Position numbers and translations under genes: made by a program
From: Blasia pusilla
Lineage: Eukaryota; Marchantiophyta; Marchantiopsida; Blasiales
Length of the DNA: 64,000 nucleotides
Direction of reading: 5' to 3'
Assembly: GCA_050084515.1 (NCBI GenBank)
Contig: CM114272.1
Span: 29,016,001-29,080,000, forward strand
Notes under the pieces: model-generated
Told to the model about the DNA's origin: nothing
Database searches by the model: none
The model's input: only the letters and a program-made list of their open reading frames with translations
Part shown: piece by piece, positions 32,960 to 44,069 of the stretch
Layout of the letters: the number at the start of each line of letters is the position of its first letter
How positions within the stretch are numbered: the stretch's first letter is position 1

Positions 32960-35240
32960 GATTCCACGATTACAAGTCATGTCTCTAGCTTCTCCTCGTA
33001 CTAACGTATGTGCTTCGCTTGTGTTCGCTTGAAGTCACGCAACAATTCTTCGCGTGTTCCAAATCCGCCTCCGCAATCCAAGTCGCCTCCTTCACATGGT
33101 AGCCCTTCCATTTTACCAATTATTCATACTTGTTGGCCCGACGCTCGAATGTAAGATGGTCTCCACCTCGAACTCCGGCTCCTCATTTACCATGACCGGG
33201 TGCGGTCTCACCACCTGTCTCCTTTCGAAACGTCCATTATCTTGAAGGTATTTCTTCAACAATGACACATGAAAGGTCGGGTGAATCTTGAACTCGTCCG
33301 GCAGCCTCAACGTATACACATCCTCAAACGGGTTTGCCACAATCACATAGGGTCCAAAGATACTTGGCGATACCTTTGCAGACAACTCTTTCGGAAGAGT
33401 GAGATTCTTCACACTCAACCACACTTGTTCTCCAACTTGGAATCGTATTTGGCGCCGACTCTTGTTAGCATACTTAACGCACCTCATTTGAGCCTTTGCA
33501 AGACTTCGCCTCGCGCTCTCTTCTCTTCTCGTTCGCATCTCTACCAACAAACTTTTCGCCGCCGCTTGTCGTGTTCGTGCCAATGTAGTACCCTTCGAAA
33601 GGGCTAGATCAAGAGGCCCTTCCGGCGGCTCGTCCATTTTCCAGGAGAAACGGAGATTCTCCTGTTGCGAAAAATGCTTGGTCGAGTTGTAGCAAGATTC
33701 CGCCATGCTCACCACGACCCAATCGCGTTGATCAAAGACCGACATAATTCCTCAAGTCTTGATTCACGATAGTTTTTACCTTTTCGGTCTGGCCCATCCG
33801 CCTGTGGGTGGAAAGCCGTCATGAAACTCAGCTTGGTCTTAAACCTTTCAACAAGTGCTTCCGAAAGCATCGGTAAATTTTGATCCCGATCTGAAACAAT
33901 GCTCCTTGGCAAACCATGAGCACGCCACCAGCTATCGAGGAATAGTTGCGCCGTCAGATACGCCGTTTGGAATCCACCGTCGCACGAATCTCGCCAACTT
34001 GCTAAACCGATCAACAATCACAAGTATAGCGTTGTATCCCCCAGATTCGGAAGACTCGTGTTGAAATCCATACTCACGCTTTGCAAGGGTCCTTGAGGGG
34101 ATCGGCAAGGGATGCAAAGCAAGCCTTGTTTCTTATCATAAGAGACTCTATTCGCTTGACAGTCACATGGTCTTCACATATTGAGCAACATCCTCCTTCA
34201 TGTTGGGCCAAAAGAACCGCTGATGCAGCTAGCGAAGATTTCTCTCCTTTATGTCCCGCCAAGGGTCCGTCGTGACATTCGGCTAACACCTTGGTCCGCA
34301 TTCGCCTTGCCCTACATAGATCCTACTGTTTGAACCTTAGTAAACCGTGCCTCAAACTTATGTTGGCCACCTTCTCACCTCGCTTCAACTTCCTCGGTAT
34401 TCCCCCGCTTGAGCATCCTTCATATATCCTTCACTTAATCCTTCTCTCCAGATCTGTTTCCTTAGGGAACATTGCTCTCAAGACTGTGTCGCCGATGGCA
34501 TGTGTTCCTCCTTGCGACTTAACGATCCTGGAATCACATTATCTTTACCGGCTTGTGGATCAACTCTACATCCATCGCCAAGGTATCATGCCACCGCAAT
34601 TGTTTCGGTGTCACTCGATCCTGGTCTCAAAATACTTGAGTGATATATTATCGGTGAATACTCGAGTCCTGTGGAGCCCTAGATAATGTCGCCACTCCCT
34701 CAAGCAATGTACCACCGCGAACAACTCTTTCGTGAGTAGGCCATCTCCTTTCAGATCGCTAAGCTTCTTGCTCTCATATGCCACCGGTCTCCTTCTTGCA
34801 CCAACATTCCGCAATCGCGAAATCACTAGCATCGATATGCACTTCGAACGGTTTGTCAAACTCCGGCAGCTTTAACACTGGTTCCTGCGATAGAATCTGC
34901 TTCACTCGGTTGAATGCCTCATTAACTTCTTGGGTCCAAGTCGTGTTGGCAAACTTTGCCGTCCAATCCGTGAGAGATCTCACAATTCCCGAAAAGTTTT
35001 TTAACATAAGTACGATAAAATTGCACCGCACCTATGAACCTCCTCATCCCCTTTATAGTGGATGGGGGTTCCCACTCGGAAATCGCTTTACCTTTTCCAT
35101 GTCCGGATCGACGCCATCTCAGATCGACCACGTGACCCAAGAATTTGATCTTACTCAAACCAAATTCGCTCTTCTCTACATTCGCATACAGTTGATTTGA
35201 CCTTAGCTTCGACAAGACCGCTCTCACATGTCGGTCCATG
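32960..35240 (-). pseudogene. Chromovirus pol: RT end, RNase H, integrase, chromodomain
   Basis: Minus strand, high to low: C-terminal RT (LRSNQLYANVEKSEFGLSKI and KFLGHVVD, about 35190), RPFIGAVQFYR-like connection, RNase H (VAYESKKLSDLK, LLTKELFAVVHCLREWRHYL, 34859-34611), integrase (ILVIVDRFSKLARFV, HGLPRSIVSDRD, FHPQADG; 34117-33709), and GEQVWLSVKNLTLP with IHPTFHVSLLKKYL (33430-33240). A chromodomain follows: EFEVETIL, then after a frameshift LVKWKGYHVKEATW (about 33165-33070). Chromodomains target such elements to methylated heterochromatin. The RT fingers, protease, gag and 5' LTR are missing; at about 35240 the sequence changes abruptly to the host element. Confidence 0.88.
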
Positions 35241-35244
35241 GCCT

Positions 35245-38200
35245 GACCCAACACATGACGTCGTGAAGCCTCAGAAATAGAAGCAACCGTTGTCACGCCA
35301 GTAGTAAATCCCATCGCACGCTCTCTCTCATCAGCGTTAGGCTCCACCAATCGCCGCACATGAGAATCCCATACAAGCCCCGGACCACCTTCCTCGTAGG
35401 CATGTGACGCGGGAAAACTCACAAATGTGGGTAGTGCCATCCTAGGCTGGCCCACGGTTCACCACCGCCATGGGTGACCGATCAATAACCTCACCACTTG
35501 AGAAAGTCGCCCAAGATTCAAGATACTATCCATGAAGGCGAGGATCCCGCCAGACTGCATCATATGCTCGACGAGAACCTCCCTAGGCAACAAGTTTGTC
35601 CACCACAAGCGTGGGCGATGTGCACGCTGAGCCAACTCGTATTTGCATCCAACAACACCGCTGGTCCAATCCAAGAGCGCACTCATGAACACTCGCCATC
35701 ATCCGGTCCGAGTGTCACCAACAATGGAACATTCTCGAATGTAAGCTAGAGCACGTGCTCGATGAACTGAAGATGTCGTAACACCCGTAACATCTCCCAA
35801 AACAATCGAGACCTAGGGTCATGTAATCCCTCACCACGACCAAGACGTATGACCGACATGGCCATCAATCACCAAATCCACAGGACCAATTCTCTCAAGG
35901 TCCTGCGCCTCAACAATGCAATGTGTGATGGTAAAGCACGCTGGTATTACCGAATAGCTGATCAACAACTCGGGATATCTCCGCATCAATCGACCTATAT
36001 GTCGGGATGAGACTCTGGGCCATCTCATCTCGCTCCACATACACGTATCTCACCCAGACAGAATACCGGCCTGCAACATCACACCAAACCAGTGCTAATC
36101 CCACCAAAGAGATCTAACACACAAATGCCCTCCGCGGATCTTGCCATACAATGGGTGTAGTATCCAAAGGGATAACCAAGGGAGGAAGTAGGAGTCCGCC
36201 GTGGGGCCTCCTCTTCCTCGTGAGGTATATGACCTCACACCAAGCCTCTGCACTAGGCGTCGACCTCTGCCGTAGTGCACCGCCTGAACTCCAAAGTGGC
36301 ACATCCAACGATGAGGATGCCACTTTGCTGCAAAAATAGGACCTCTTCTCTTCCTCCTCATGCAGCAGAGAATCCATAGTAGAAACATTACCCTCCAAAA
36401 GTCTCTGGCCAAGTGACTACTCCACTAAAACCAGACCACAGATGCTAACACTTTGTTGGGGAAGACCCTCCTGGTCGAGCCCCGTAAATAAATCTCACAG
36501 AACTTGGCTCATACATCCATCCCGGATCGCCAACTGGTATATAAGACGCTGTCTTAGTCCAAGAATCCATCTGAAAACCCATCGGGTACAATCGATCCTC
36601 CAACTAGTACATCATACGACTCGGCTGATGTGACTACCGCAGATACTCCCAACCGGGAGCTATCGATCGCATGATCTGGTCTCAATCTGACAGAAAACTT
36701 CTCCGTGTCATGAATTGAGACCTATCATTGGCTCCTCCAAGTGATGTTTGAATCTGGAATGAGCAAGGCTCAAGCTCGACCTCCGAATACCCAAACCAAT
36801 ACATGCCGCCTTTCCCAACATCAAAGGTTGGGCACCGAGTCTAACAAGACTCTATCGGTCTATACACTGTCTGTAGGACTCACCAATCGGAAGATCCCAC
36901 CGGTTGTCCAACATACATACACCAGGTGTAAGCCTCTCACGATCAATGGTGGCCGGGTGGTAATGCATCCATCTTCGCCGCCGCCTTTTCGCCAAGTAGC
37001 ACCGGGTACTCAATGCTACTCCCGACATAGAGGGTCGCTCCACCGCAACATCCTCATCCACCTCAACACGTGTAGCAAGAATAACACCCCACGTTCACAC
37101 AATGTGCCGCTAGCTGAAATAAAAGCTAAGTCAACTCCTAAAGCCATCGCCTCGTGACCGAAAATAATGGGGATCCTAACACCGAAGTTGCCATCCGCAA
37201 TCTGCAATGGATGTTGCATCCGTGTCTACTACACGCGATGTAGATGCCTCATCCCCCCTGTCGGCTCGGCTCAATAGGCTGCAGAGGAACCATGGATGGA
37301 GTCCTAAGCACCTCGACAACAAGAATGACTAGGGGAAGCCTAGCTCGCCTCCCCCCTCACCCCTCTGTGGGTCCAACTCACAAGAGCACCACGTGGCTCG
37401 ACGCTCGAGTGGCTCCTCTCAGAATCGGTGATGCCTCAACCTATTTGTACTCGCCATATAAGAGAGATCATCCCCTCCATAAGAGGTGGAAGCCCTGCTC
37501 CCGAACCGATCTATGCTAGATACGACCATAGTAGCCAACTCGCCTCCAATCTGCTCAATCTGGCGACCATAGTCGACTCTGTCAGAGTGGTAGGGGTAGC
37601 CACCGAGGCTCTCCAACCACCTGGTCCACCTCTACCACCTCTACCACCTCGGCCTCTCGGAGTTACTACTCCACCACGGCCACGGCCGATCTCAACTCCG
37701 ATGAAGATCAAAGCAACGCTCTCGAGGATGACCTAGTCTCCGCAATGATCACACCGAGTTGGGGCCGACCGAGGCCCATCCTCCAAAGTCCGTCTCCCAT
37801 CCTCTTGGGGACAAAACTTCCTAACATGATCACCTCCACATGTCCAACATGATCGCCCTTCACTGCGGGGCAGCAAATGAAGGCAATGGTCTCTGCACAA
37901 ATGTCCTCTAGGACTTAATCGAGGTCGTGTGTACCCCGACTCCCACTACTACTACCACCACCACTACTATGAGATTGTGAGGTGGGCGGCTGAACACGAG
38001 AAGTAGTAGTTGTATCCCTCACCTGAATGCGGATGTCACCACTCTCTCCTTCACCATGTTAAGCTCAATCTTCTCGAGATAGAGCAAACACATGGGTCAA
38101 TGTGGGTGAATCATCACTCATAAGAGTAGCATCACGCACCCTACGGCGCAAATCTCTCGCCAAGATCCCATACAAAATCGATCGCTCGATCCTCGCCACA

Positions 38201-39000
38201 CTGGTAATCTGAAATCAAGCGTCAGATACGCGTGTATGCCTCACGAAGACTCTCACCAGTCTTTCGCTCAAAGTCTGAAAGATTCCTCAACTTCTCCGTC
38301 TTCACTTCTTGATAGTTCTTCTTCAACCTCTTGAAGAACTCTGCAATCGGGCTAAACGATGGTGGGGCACTAGTACCTCCACTAGTACCCCCACTAGTAC
38401 CTCCACTGGTACCCCACTCCGGCTCGACTGCACCACTCGTCGGGCCGGGCGGGCCGGGCATAGTAGGAGCACTACTACCAATACCACCATGGGTGATAGA
38501 CACATAACTGGAGACCAATATTGTCTCCATGCCTCAATCTCAAGAACATGGTCCTTCCTAAACTCATGGTAATCATCCATGGGTGGTCCTTCCAAGTCTT
38601 TGAAACAACCCCTTCCAAGCCAAGAAGGGTGTAAACAACGTATGCGTTCGCAACATCCGCATATCACACCACGTATCAAACTCCCGCATGAAGTCCTCCA
38701 ACTCAATGGTACCACTTCGCACCGAGTATCGTCGTGGGCCCTTCATGGCCCCATATCCACCGTCCATGTCCCAAATCAATGGAGCGCAACACTCGATAAC
38801 AACGTAGAAGACTCGGTGTTTGGAACACCCTCGCCCTCCTCTTCATCAACCGTCGGAAGTGGAAAAGGTAGTCGATACCTAAATCCACTCGTGTGAAACC
38901 ACCATTTATCCGCACACGGTCCCCAACAGACCACCCGACAAACCGTGATGACCAACGCCGATGCCGCACCACCACCAAATTACCCAAGTGACGTCGATGT
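35245..39000 (-). pseudogene. Ty3 gag and protease region of the PHD element
   Basis: Minus-strand coding with many breaks. The gag part includes EFDTWCDMRMLRTHTLF and DDYHEFRKDHVLEIEAW (38.7-38.5 kb), a Gly/Ser/Thr tandem linker, and FFKRLKKNYQEVKTEKLRNL with FERKTGESLREAYTRI (about 38340-38222). A zinc knuckle CWTCGGDHVRKFCP sits at 37811-37849 (CX2CX3HX4C, one residue shorter than usual). Further down, LQIADGNFGV and GVDLAFISASGT (about 37.2-37.1 kb) may be aspartic-protease-related, without a clear active site. NADERERAMGFTTGVTTV and SRRHVLGQAMD (about 35300-35245) is a pre-RT segment that is cut off at the nested element. Confidence 0.65.
38368..38415 (-). repeat. 12-bp tandem repeat inside gag
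   Basis: Four copies of CACTAGTACCYC (last copy CACTGGTACCCC) encode repeated Ser-Gly-Gly-Thr on the minus strand, forming a flexible linker in gag. Confidence 0.9.
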
Positions 39001-39959
39001 CGCTCTACTATTGTAGCTCTACTAGCTATGGGTGTAGGCAACCTAACCTCTCATCACCACAAGAAGACTCCCACGGTCTACTGGTCATCACTCCAGCCTC
39101 ACTATCCGTAGCACACAGGAGTAACACTACTATGGAAATCAGCGTCAACCCTAACAATGGGCGCGCAAGCAAGAAGCACAATGGAGGGGATCCAAACACA
39201 GGAAATCCAACGACAACCCTCCAATCGCAAATGGAAATCAAGGTAACACAATCCACCAAACGTGGTGCCCTCTGAATCCACAAAACCCACCACACAATTC
39301 TAACGTAATAGCTACTCCGCCGCGGGTCGATGACGTGCTAGTCGAACGTAGCACCTGAAAATATCACCTGCATGGAGAGGCTACACCGTACTATGCGCTA
39401 GAGGTACATCAACCAAAAACCTGAGATGCATAAAGTGCCTAACACCTCTCCGAACAGCACCAAATGAGCAACAAACGATGACACCGGCATAGTTAAGAAC
39501 TCAGCAGATTAAGCGTCCTCCAGCGAGAATAGCCCAAAGATGGGTGACCATTATGCAAAACTCAAATCCTAAATCCTGCAAAAATTGCCTCACGCCCAAG
39601 CAAGCAAGCTTGCTTGCTTGCTCCTTGCTCCTTAATCCGCCTCTCACGCCCACTCGCCCCGAGCTACCACGAGTTGCCTCGAAGCCTCCTTACTCCAAGC
39701 TCTCCACATCAAAAACTGTCGAACACGACCAGAATCTTCAATGCTTGATAACTTCCAACTCCCTTGACGAAATCCGGCGATCTACTGGTAGCGTTGGAAA
39801 GCTCTCAGCAAGGCGCTTCTTTCCCAACCAACCGCGCACCAGATTCACACCTCCAACATAGGCCACAAGCCACGAACATCCACGGCCGAGTACACAATCA
39901 GCCCTAACAGATCTCTTGATCTACAATCGGCTACCATCGATCTACTCCAGTTCTTTGAG
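39001..39959 (-). other. 5' leader of the PHD Ty3 element
   Basis: Lies between the 5' LTR core (ending at 39960) and the gag region. After the LTR core the minus strand reads CTCAAAGAACTGGAGTAGA; a TGG that could begin a primer-binding site sits ten bases in, but no tRNA match is obvious. A perfect 24-bp palindrome of CAAG/CTTG units sits at 39597-39620. No gene was recognised. Confidence 0.4.
39597..39620. repeat. Perfect 24-bp palindrome (CAAG)3(CTTG)3
   Basis: Three CAAG units are followed directly by three CTTG units with no loop. It lies in the leader of the PHD Ty3 element. Confidence 0.95.
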
Positions 39960-40327
39960 TGAAATCCGTGAAAGACCTACTGTCATAAAACACGTTTACA
40001 ATCACATACAATCGAGCCAAACCCACTCCACGATGGGAGAATCTAGGTCGAAGCTTGCGGGAAACACCATAGCCAAGAGCTCTACTCACTACCAAGGCTA
40101 ACTCCCAACGCAACAGGCTCAACTCAAAGAACTGACTGTTCTTTGAGGGCAAGCCACCTTATATCCTCCAACCTAAGAGCGGGCCCTACTGGGAAAGTCA
40201 CCCCAAAGTGAGTAACCCCCAACCCTATGGATGGAACCGCATCTCTACCAAGCCACTACGGTCCTACATAAGGAATGGCCTCTACCAGCACACCATACTC
40301 TACGACATAATCCGTATGGTCATGACA
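39960..40327 (-). repeat. 5' LTR core of the PHD Ty3 element (368 bp)
   Basis: Nearly identical to the core at 27313-27678 (for example both contain the run from GAAATCCGTGAAAGACC to GTATGGTCATGAC with few differences). It lacks the 106-bp A block present twice at the other end. On the minus strand it starts TGTCATGACC at the TTAA flank and ends GGATTTCA. Confidence 0.85.
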
Positions 40328-40536
40328 TTAACTAAAACAACATGATACTTAGCAAAATTTTGTGCCATGCAATAAATGAAATCTGGATTCCATACATTCA
40401 TACATAGTACACTTCCAAAAAAGTTATCTATTGGGAAACGTTTCGTTCTCCGAGCAACATCCGGTTAAAAAAGAAAACTATCATGTCTTAATAGAAAGAT
40501 AGATAAGTATTAATTTTATAAAATTTATTATTTAAA

Positions 40537-40730
40537 TCTATATTATTATTGGAGAGTGCTTTCTTTTTTGCAAACACCTCTTTGATTGACATGTGACGAC
40601 CCGGAAGCCAAAAAAGAAATTATATTATATAGACAGCATGAAAATATTTCACTCTTCACGAGCAGCAAGAAAAAAGATTTCGCGTGCAACATGATTAGTC
40701 CTTTGCTCCCGTGCATGGTTCCATGGAGGA
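40537..40730 (+). mobile_element. Diverged Helitron relic, 5' part
   Basis: Starts TCTATATTATTATTGGAGAG after an A, and continues TTGCAAACACCTCTTTGATT, GACATGTG, CAGCAAGAAAAAAGATTT, GTGCAACATGATTA, CCCGTGCATGG. This follows the 0.2-kb family at 54.8-55.4 kb. No CTAG end with hairpin was found; the 3' end is lost or diverged. Confidence 0.65.
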
Positions 40731-42030
40731 TAATAATTCCACATAATTAATGCGATGCTATCCAAAATTGGTTTCTATCAAACTGCAATTTAACAACGCG
40801 TTTGATGTCATAGGAGGGTGACGCATCTGATGTCGAGGATCGGATCGCACACCGATTGAGTTATAACTGGAATTTTGCACATATTATAGTATCTATTAAA
40901 TAAAACGAGTTTAAGGAAACCACTTTATTATAAAATAAACCTCAAAAGAGGACAAAGAAAGATAGTTTAGAGAGCGTCATTTTCGTTTGCGAAGGGCCAC
41001 ACCCGATAACAAAAGTCCGTACTGTATACAAGTTCGACAACTTTACTGTAGTAAGAAAGTCCCCATGATATACTTCATTTTGTTCACCTCCATTCTTCAT
41101 CAAACGCATATTCTCGCACTATCCGGCCCTACCTACTATTCGGATACAAGAGATCATGTTCTTGTATGATGCAGACGCCCGCCAATCCATATACGGAAGG
41201 GGCGGGGCGCCTTACGAAGAGGCGCGGCAGACGTGAGGGTGAGGTCCACCGAAAAATGACGCGGATGTTTGGGAAGGCCGCCATAGCACGGAATGACCAA
41301 CAGTCTTATCATCTGCGCCTGTAGCGAACTGATCAACTTTGTCTAGAACCGAAGTAGTTAGCACCCGATCCGTCACAAACTGGATGATTGATTAACTTGA
41401 GTAGCGAGCCACTGGTTCCGGTTCTACCACTCTACGCGCGCAGATAAAAAAACGACAGGAATCTCTTTCGTTCGAGGATCATGGAGAATATGTTTGAAGA
41501 GCTGGAGAAGGATTTAGCGTGCCACAGTTCATCGTTCTCGCGTTTCTAACAAACAATCTAAAATATGCCGTAGATGGTAGAGTTTGACATACTCGAACGA
41601 CGACCGGGAAATGGGTTGTTTTGGGGAAGGCAAGTTCGATTATCTCGAAAGGATCTGGTATAGCCTCAAAGTGGATTAGTACGCTCTTCTACGTCGAGTA
41701 CGTCACCAGCGGCCTAATCGTTACTGGCCTTTCTTTTTGGACAGTTGTATGGACTCCAACCGTACATTTGATGTACTGATGGAACGTGACCTCACCATCG
41801 ATATCGCCAACGTTAGAGAGAGGAGCTTCGTATGGAGGTTAAGCTTACGACTTATCACGACAAGAACCCAAATCAGCCAAAAAATAACATTTCTTATGTT
41901 AATTTACAACGCCTGTAGAATCTGAAAAGTACCTTTCCGGTGGAACTCAAAGTGGAAAACACGCGACCACCAAACAAATCACAAATGATCTCCAGTGCTC
42001 TCTCTTGTACCTAACGGGAAAGGGTCGCCA
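40731..42030. other. Stretch without recognisable genes
   Basis: Short frames on both strands (about 60 codons) show no family motif. No RNA gene or clear repeat border was seen. Confidence 0.3.
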
Positions 42031-42700
42031 AAGTGGCCCCTAGATTAAGGGACCCTCATGCCTATTGATCTTCTCTGGTGAGGCCGCCCTCAACAGAGAG
42101 ATGCCCCCACCTCTGGTTACACCGCCATTTGAATACGCAATATTCATTACTAGGCAAAATTTGAGTAAGCGTCGTACTGTTCGCATGGAGTGTCGTCGAA
42201 GTTTGGATCTACTTGGCCCGTTCTTTGATTGGGGGTAAGAGGATAGTCACTCACGATGGGGTGAGGGATATCATGTTCAATATTGCTTTGAGAGTGGCTT
42301 CCATGTGTAGAGAGAGGTACTACTCCATACACGACTCCCTTATTCGTCTTGATCTCTACATGACGCGAGAAGCTGAGGTGGTGGTGGTAGCGGATGTTGT
42401 AATGATTGATCCTATGCGGAAGGTTATGCGAGCCCAGTGGTAGCCCAAGGGAGATTGCTACAAGGAGCGGCGGCGGTAAAGAAAACACATATTTATAGTC
42501 GACTCCACGGTGGACACACATTGTTCCCCTAGCCATTTAGATGTACGGGGTTATGGGGGAGAGGTTTGACTCGCTCTTTTACGGATTGCGCTCGTCACCT
42601 CCAATCAAGAAGTGGATTGTCATTGGCTACTGCAAGTCTTTATTGTAGCTAACGGGTCTCCATAACTTTGCAGCATGCCTAGGCTAACACGCTCTTGCGG
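42030..42700 (+). pseudogene. C-terminal relic of the non-LTR-like RT family
   Basis: The plus strand encodes VTHDGVRDIMFNIALRVASM and IRLDLYMTREAEVVVVADVV followed by MIDP (42240-42420). This resembles the C-terminal part of the reverse transcriptases represented at 12.6-16.0 kb, where an R-x-D...DVVV-DP pattern often forms a nuclease-like fold. Stops interrupt it (for example after WG near 42235 and at 42441). No RT core is present beside it. T-rich sequence follows at 42.79-42.90 kb, possibly the 3' tail. Family link is from memory of related plant sequences. Confidence 0.5.
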
Positions 42701-44069
42701 CTGGCTCAGGATGTGGGAGAGGCGGGCATTAGAGGCCCACTTAGTAGTAATCATAGATCTCTAGGAATCAGTGAGTCAATATGGGGTATATCTTTTTTTT
42801 CCCGAATGTAGCCTTTTGGATATTCTACTCTTTGAATCCCCCTCTTTAGTCTTGGGTTTTCCGTCATGCATATTTTTTTATGTTATCTTTTATTCATAAC
42901 ATGTTACCTTCTCCCTTATTCCCCTTCATATGCGGCGAAGACCACCGGGTATGGGTGAGATACGAGTGCGAACCTGCCCGGGACAAGAGTGCCGGAACTT
43001 AACTCCCGGTTACATCAGTTGGTCGCGAGCCCAGGCGACTATCGAGTCTCAACAGTTTATCGTCATTGCAAATGACAAGTGCAACTCCGGTAAGACCCTA
43101 CGGGATGGAAGTCTCTGTGGATGACGGACGTGCTGCCTTCTTCTTAACGCGAGGCTATCCCCGGGAAACGATCGTATCCTGATTCCAGCAGGTGGGTCCA
43201 CAGCTACAGGTCGGACGTAAATTCAATCAATAATGGCTCGTGCGAGGCGGTCGGAGCGTGCTGAGCATGTGCCGGTGAGTTCTCACCGGTAACCGATGTC
43301 GAATGAATGAATGAATGAACGAACGAGGTCTACAGCGGCTATCTCTGTGATTATTCTCTCCGCGGTAGTTGAACGTGTACTCTTAGCACTGTGAGGTGAG
43401 TAGACAACCAATACGCACTGATCTCGAGCGGAAGAACCTCGGGCTACGGGATTCTGGATCTACTGCGGGTCGGGAATCGGGATCGCCGCAGTGCTCACGC
43501 ATATATATATATTCACCGCTGTTCGAGGAAAAGGTGTGCAAAGGCTCCGCGAGAATGCACGGAAGTGGTGTGACCGCGGGAGTAGTAGTTTTTCGTCGTT
43601 TGTTGGTCACAGCTCTGCTCGACATGGTGGGCGTTCGCACGTCTCAGTGAATAATCCTAGGATCCTACCGACGCTTGATACGATCATGTGATGTTCGTTG
43701 GAGTCGTTCACGTGATCGCTGGTTTTTTGTTTGTATGTCCTGGGAAGTCGGGAACATGGTTCGGGGAGTTTTTTTAGAATTATGGGACCATTACGGGTGA
43801 CTCACATGTTTTATCGGAAATTAATATTTGGTGCCGGTCGAGGATGGTAAGTTTTTTACTTTCCGCCGATTTTCTGTTTTTTTTTTCTTCTCAAAAAAAC
43901 CCGATTTTTTTTTTCTCTTTTCTTATTTCTGGCTTTTTTCTCCCTCTTCCGGCCAATTTTCGGCATAACTTTGTGAAGCCGGCCAAAAAACCGGCTAGGC
44001 CTCCACACCTGAAGAATGAGTCCACACCTGAAGTATGATATCAAGTTCCTTTCCCTGAACTGAACTTGC
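42701..44069. other. Unassigned stretch with GAAT microsatellite
   Basis: Holds a short tetranucleotide run (GAAT to GAAC units, about 43303-43326), T-rich tracts at 43.83-43.95 kb and a small stem AGCCGG-CCAAAAAA-CCGGCT near 43977. The moderately GC-rich part at 42.93-43.68 kb has no rRNA or coding identity I can support. Confidence 0.3.

Larger units (their letters stand above)
27207..40327 (-). mobile_element. Ty3 retrotransposon with PHD finger, containing a nested element
   Basis: A 13.1-kb insertion flanked by TTAA on both sides (27203-27206 and 40328-40331). On the minus strand the order is: partial LTR (39960-40327), leader, gag with CCHC-like knuckle, probable protease region, RT, RNase H, integrase, C-terminal PHD finger, purine run, LTR-derived sequence (27207-27786). 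A second, chromodomain-bearing Ty3 element (31323 to about 35240) lies between the gag-side sequence and the RT. Stops and frameshifts run throughout, so the element cannot move by itself. The LTR arrangement is permuted (see the LTR entry). Confidence 0.85.

Noticed and set aside
42930-43700. Ribosomal RNA fragment, suggested by moderately GC-rich, non-coding sequence.
   Set aside because: No conserved rRNA core phrase was recognised on either strand.
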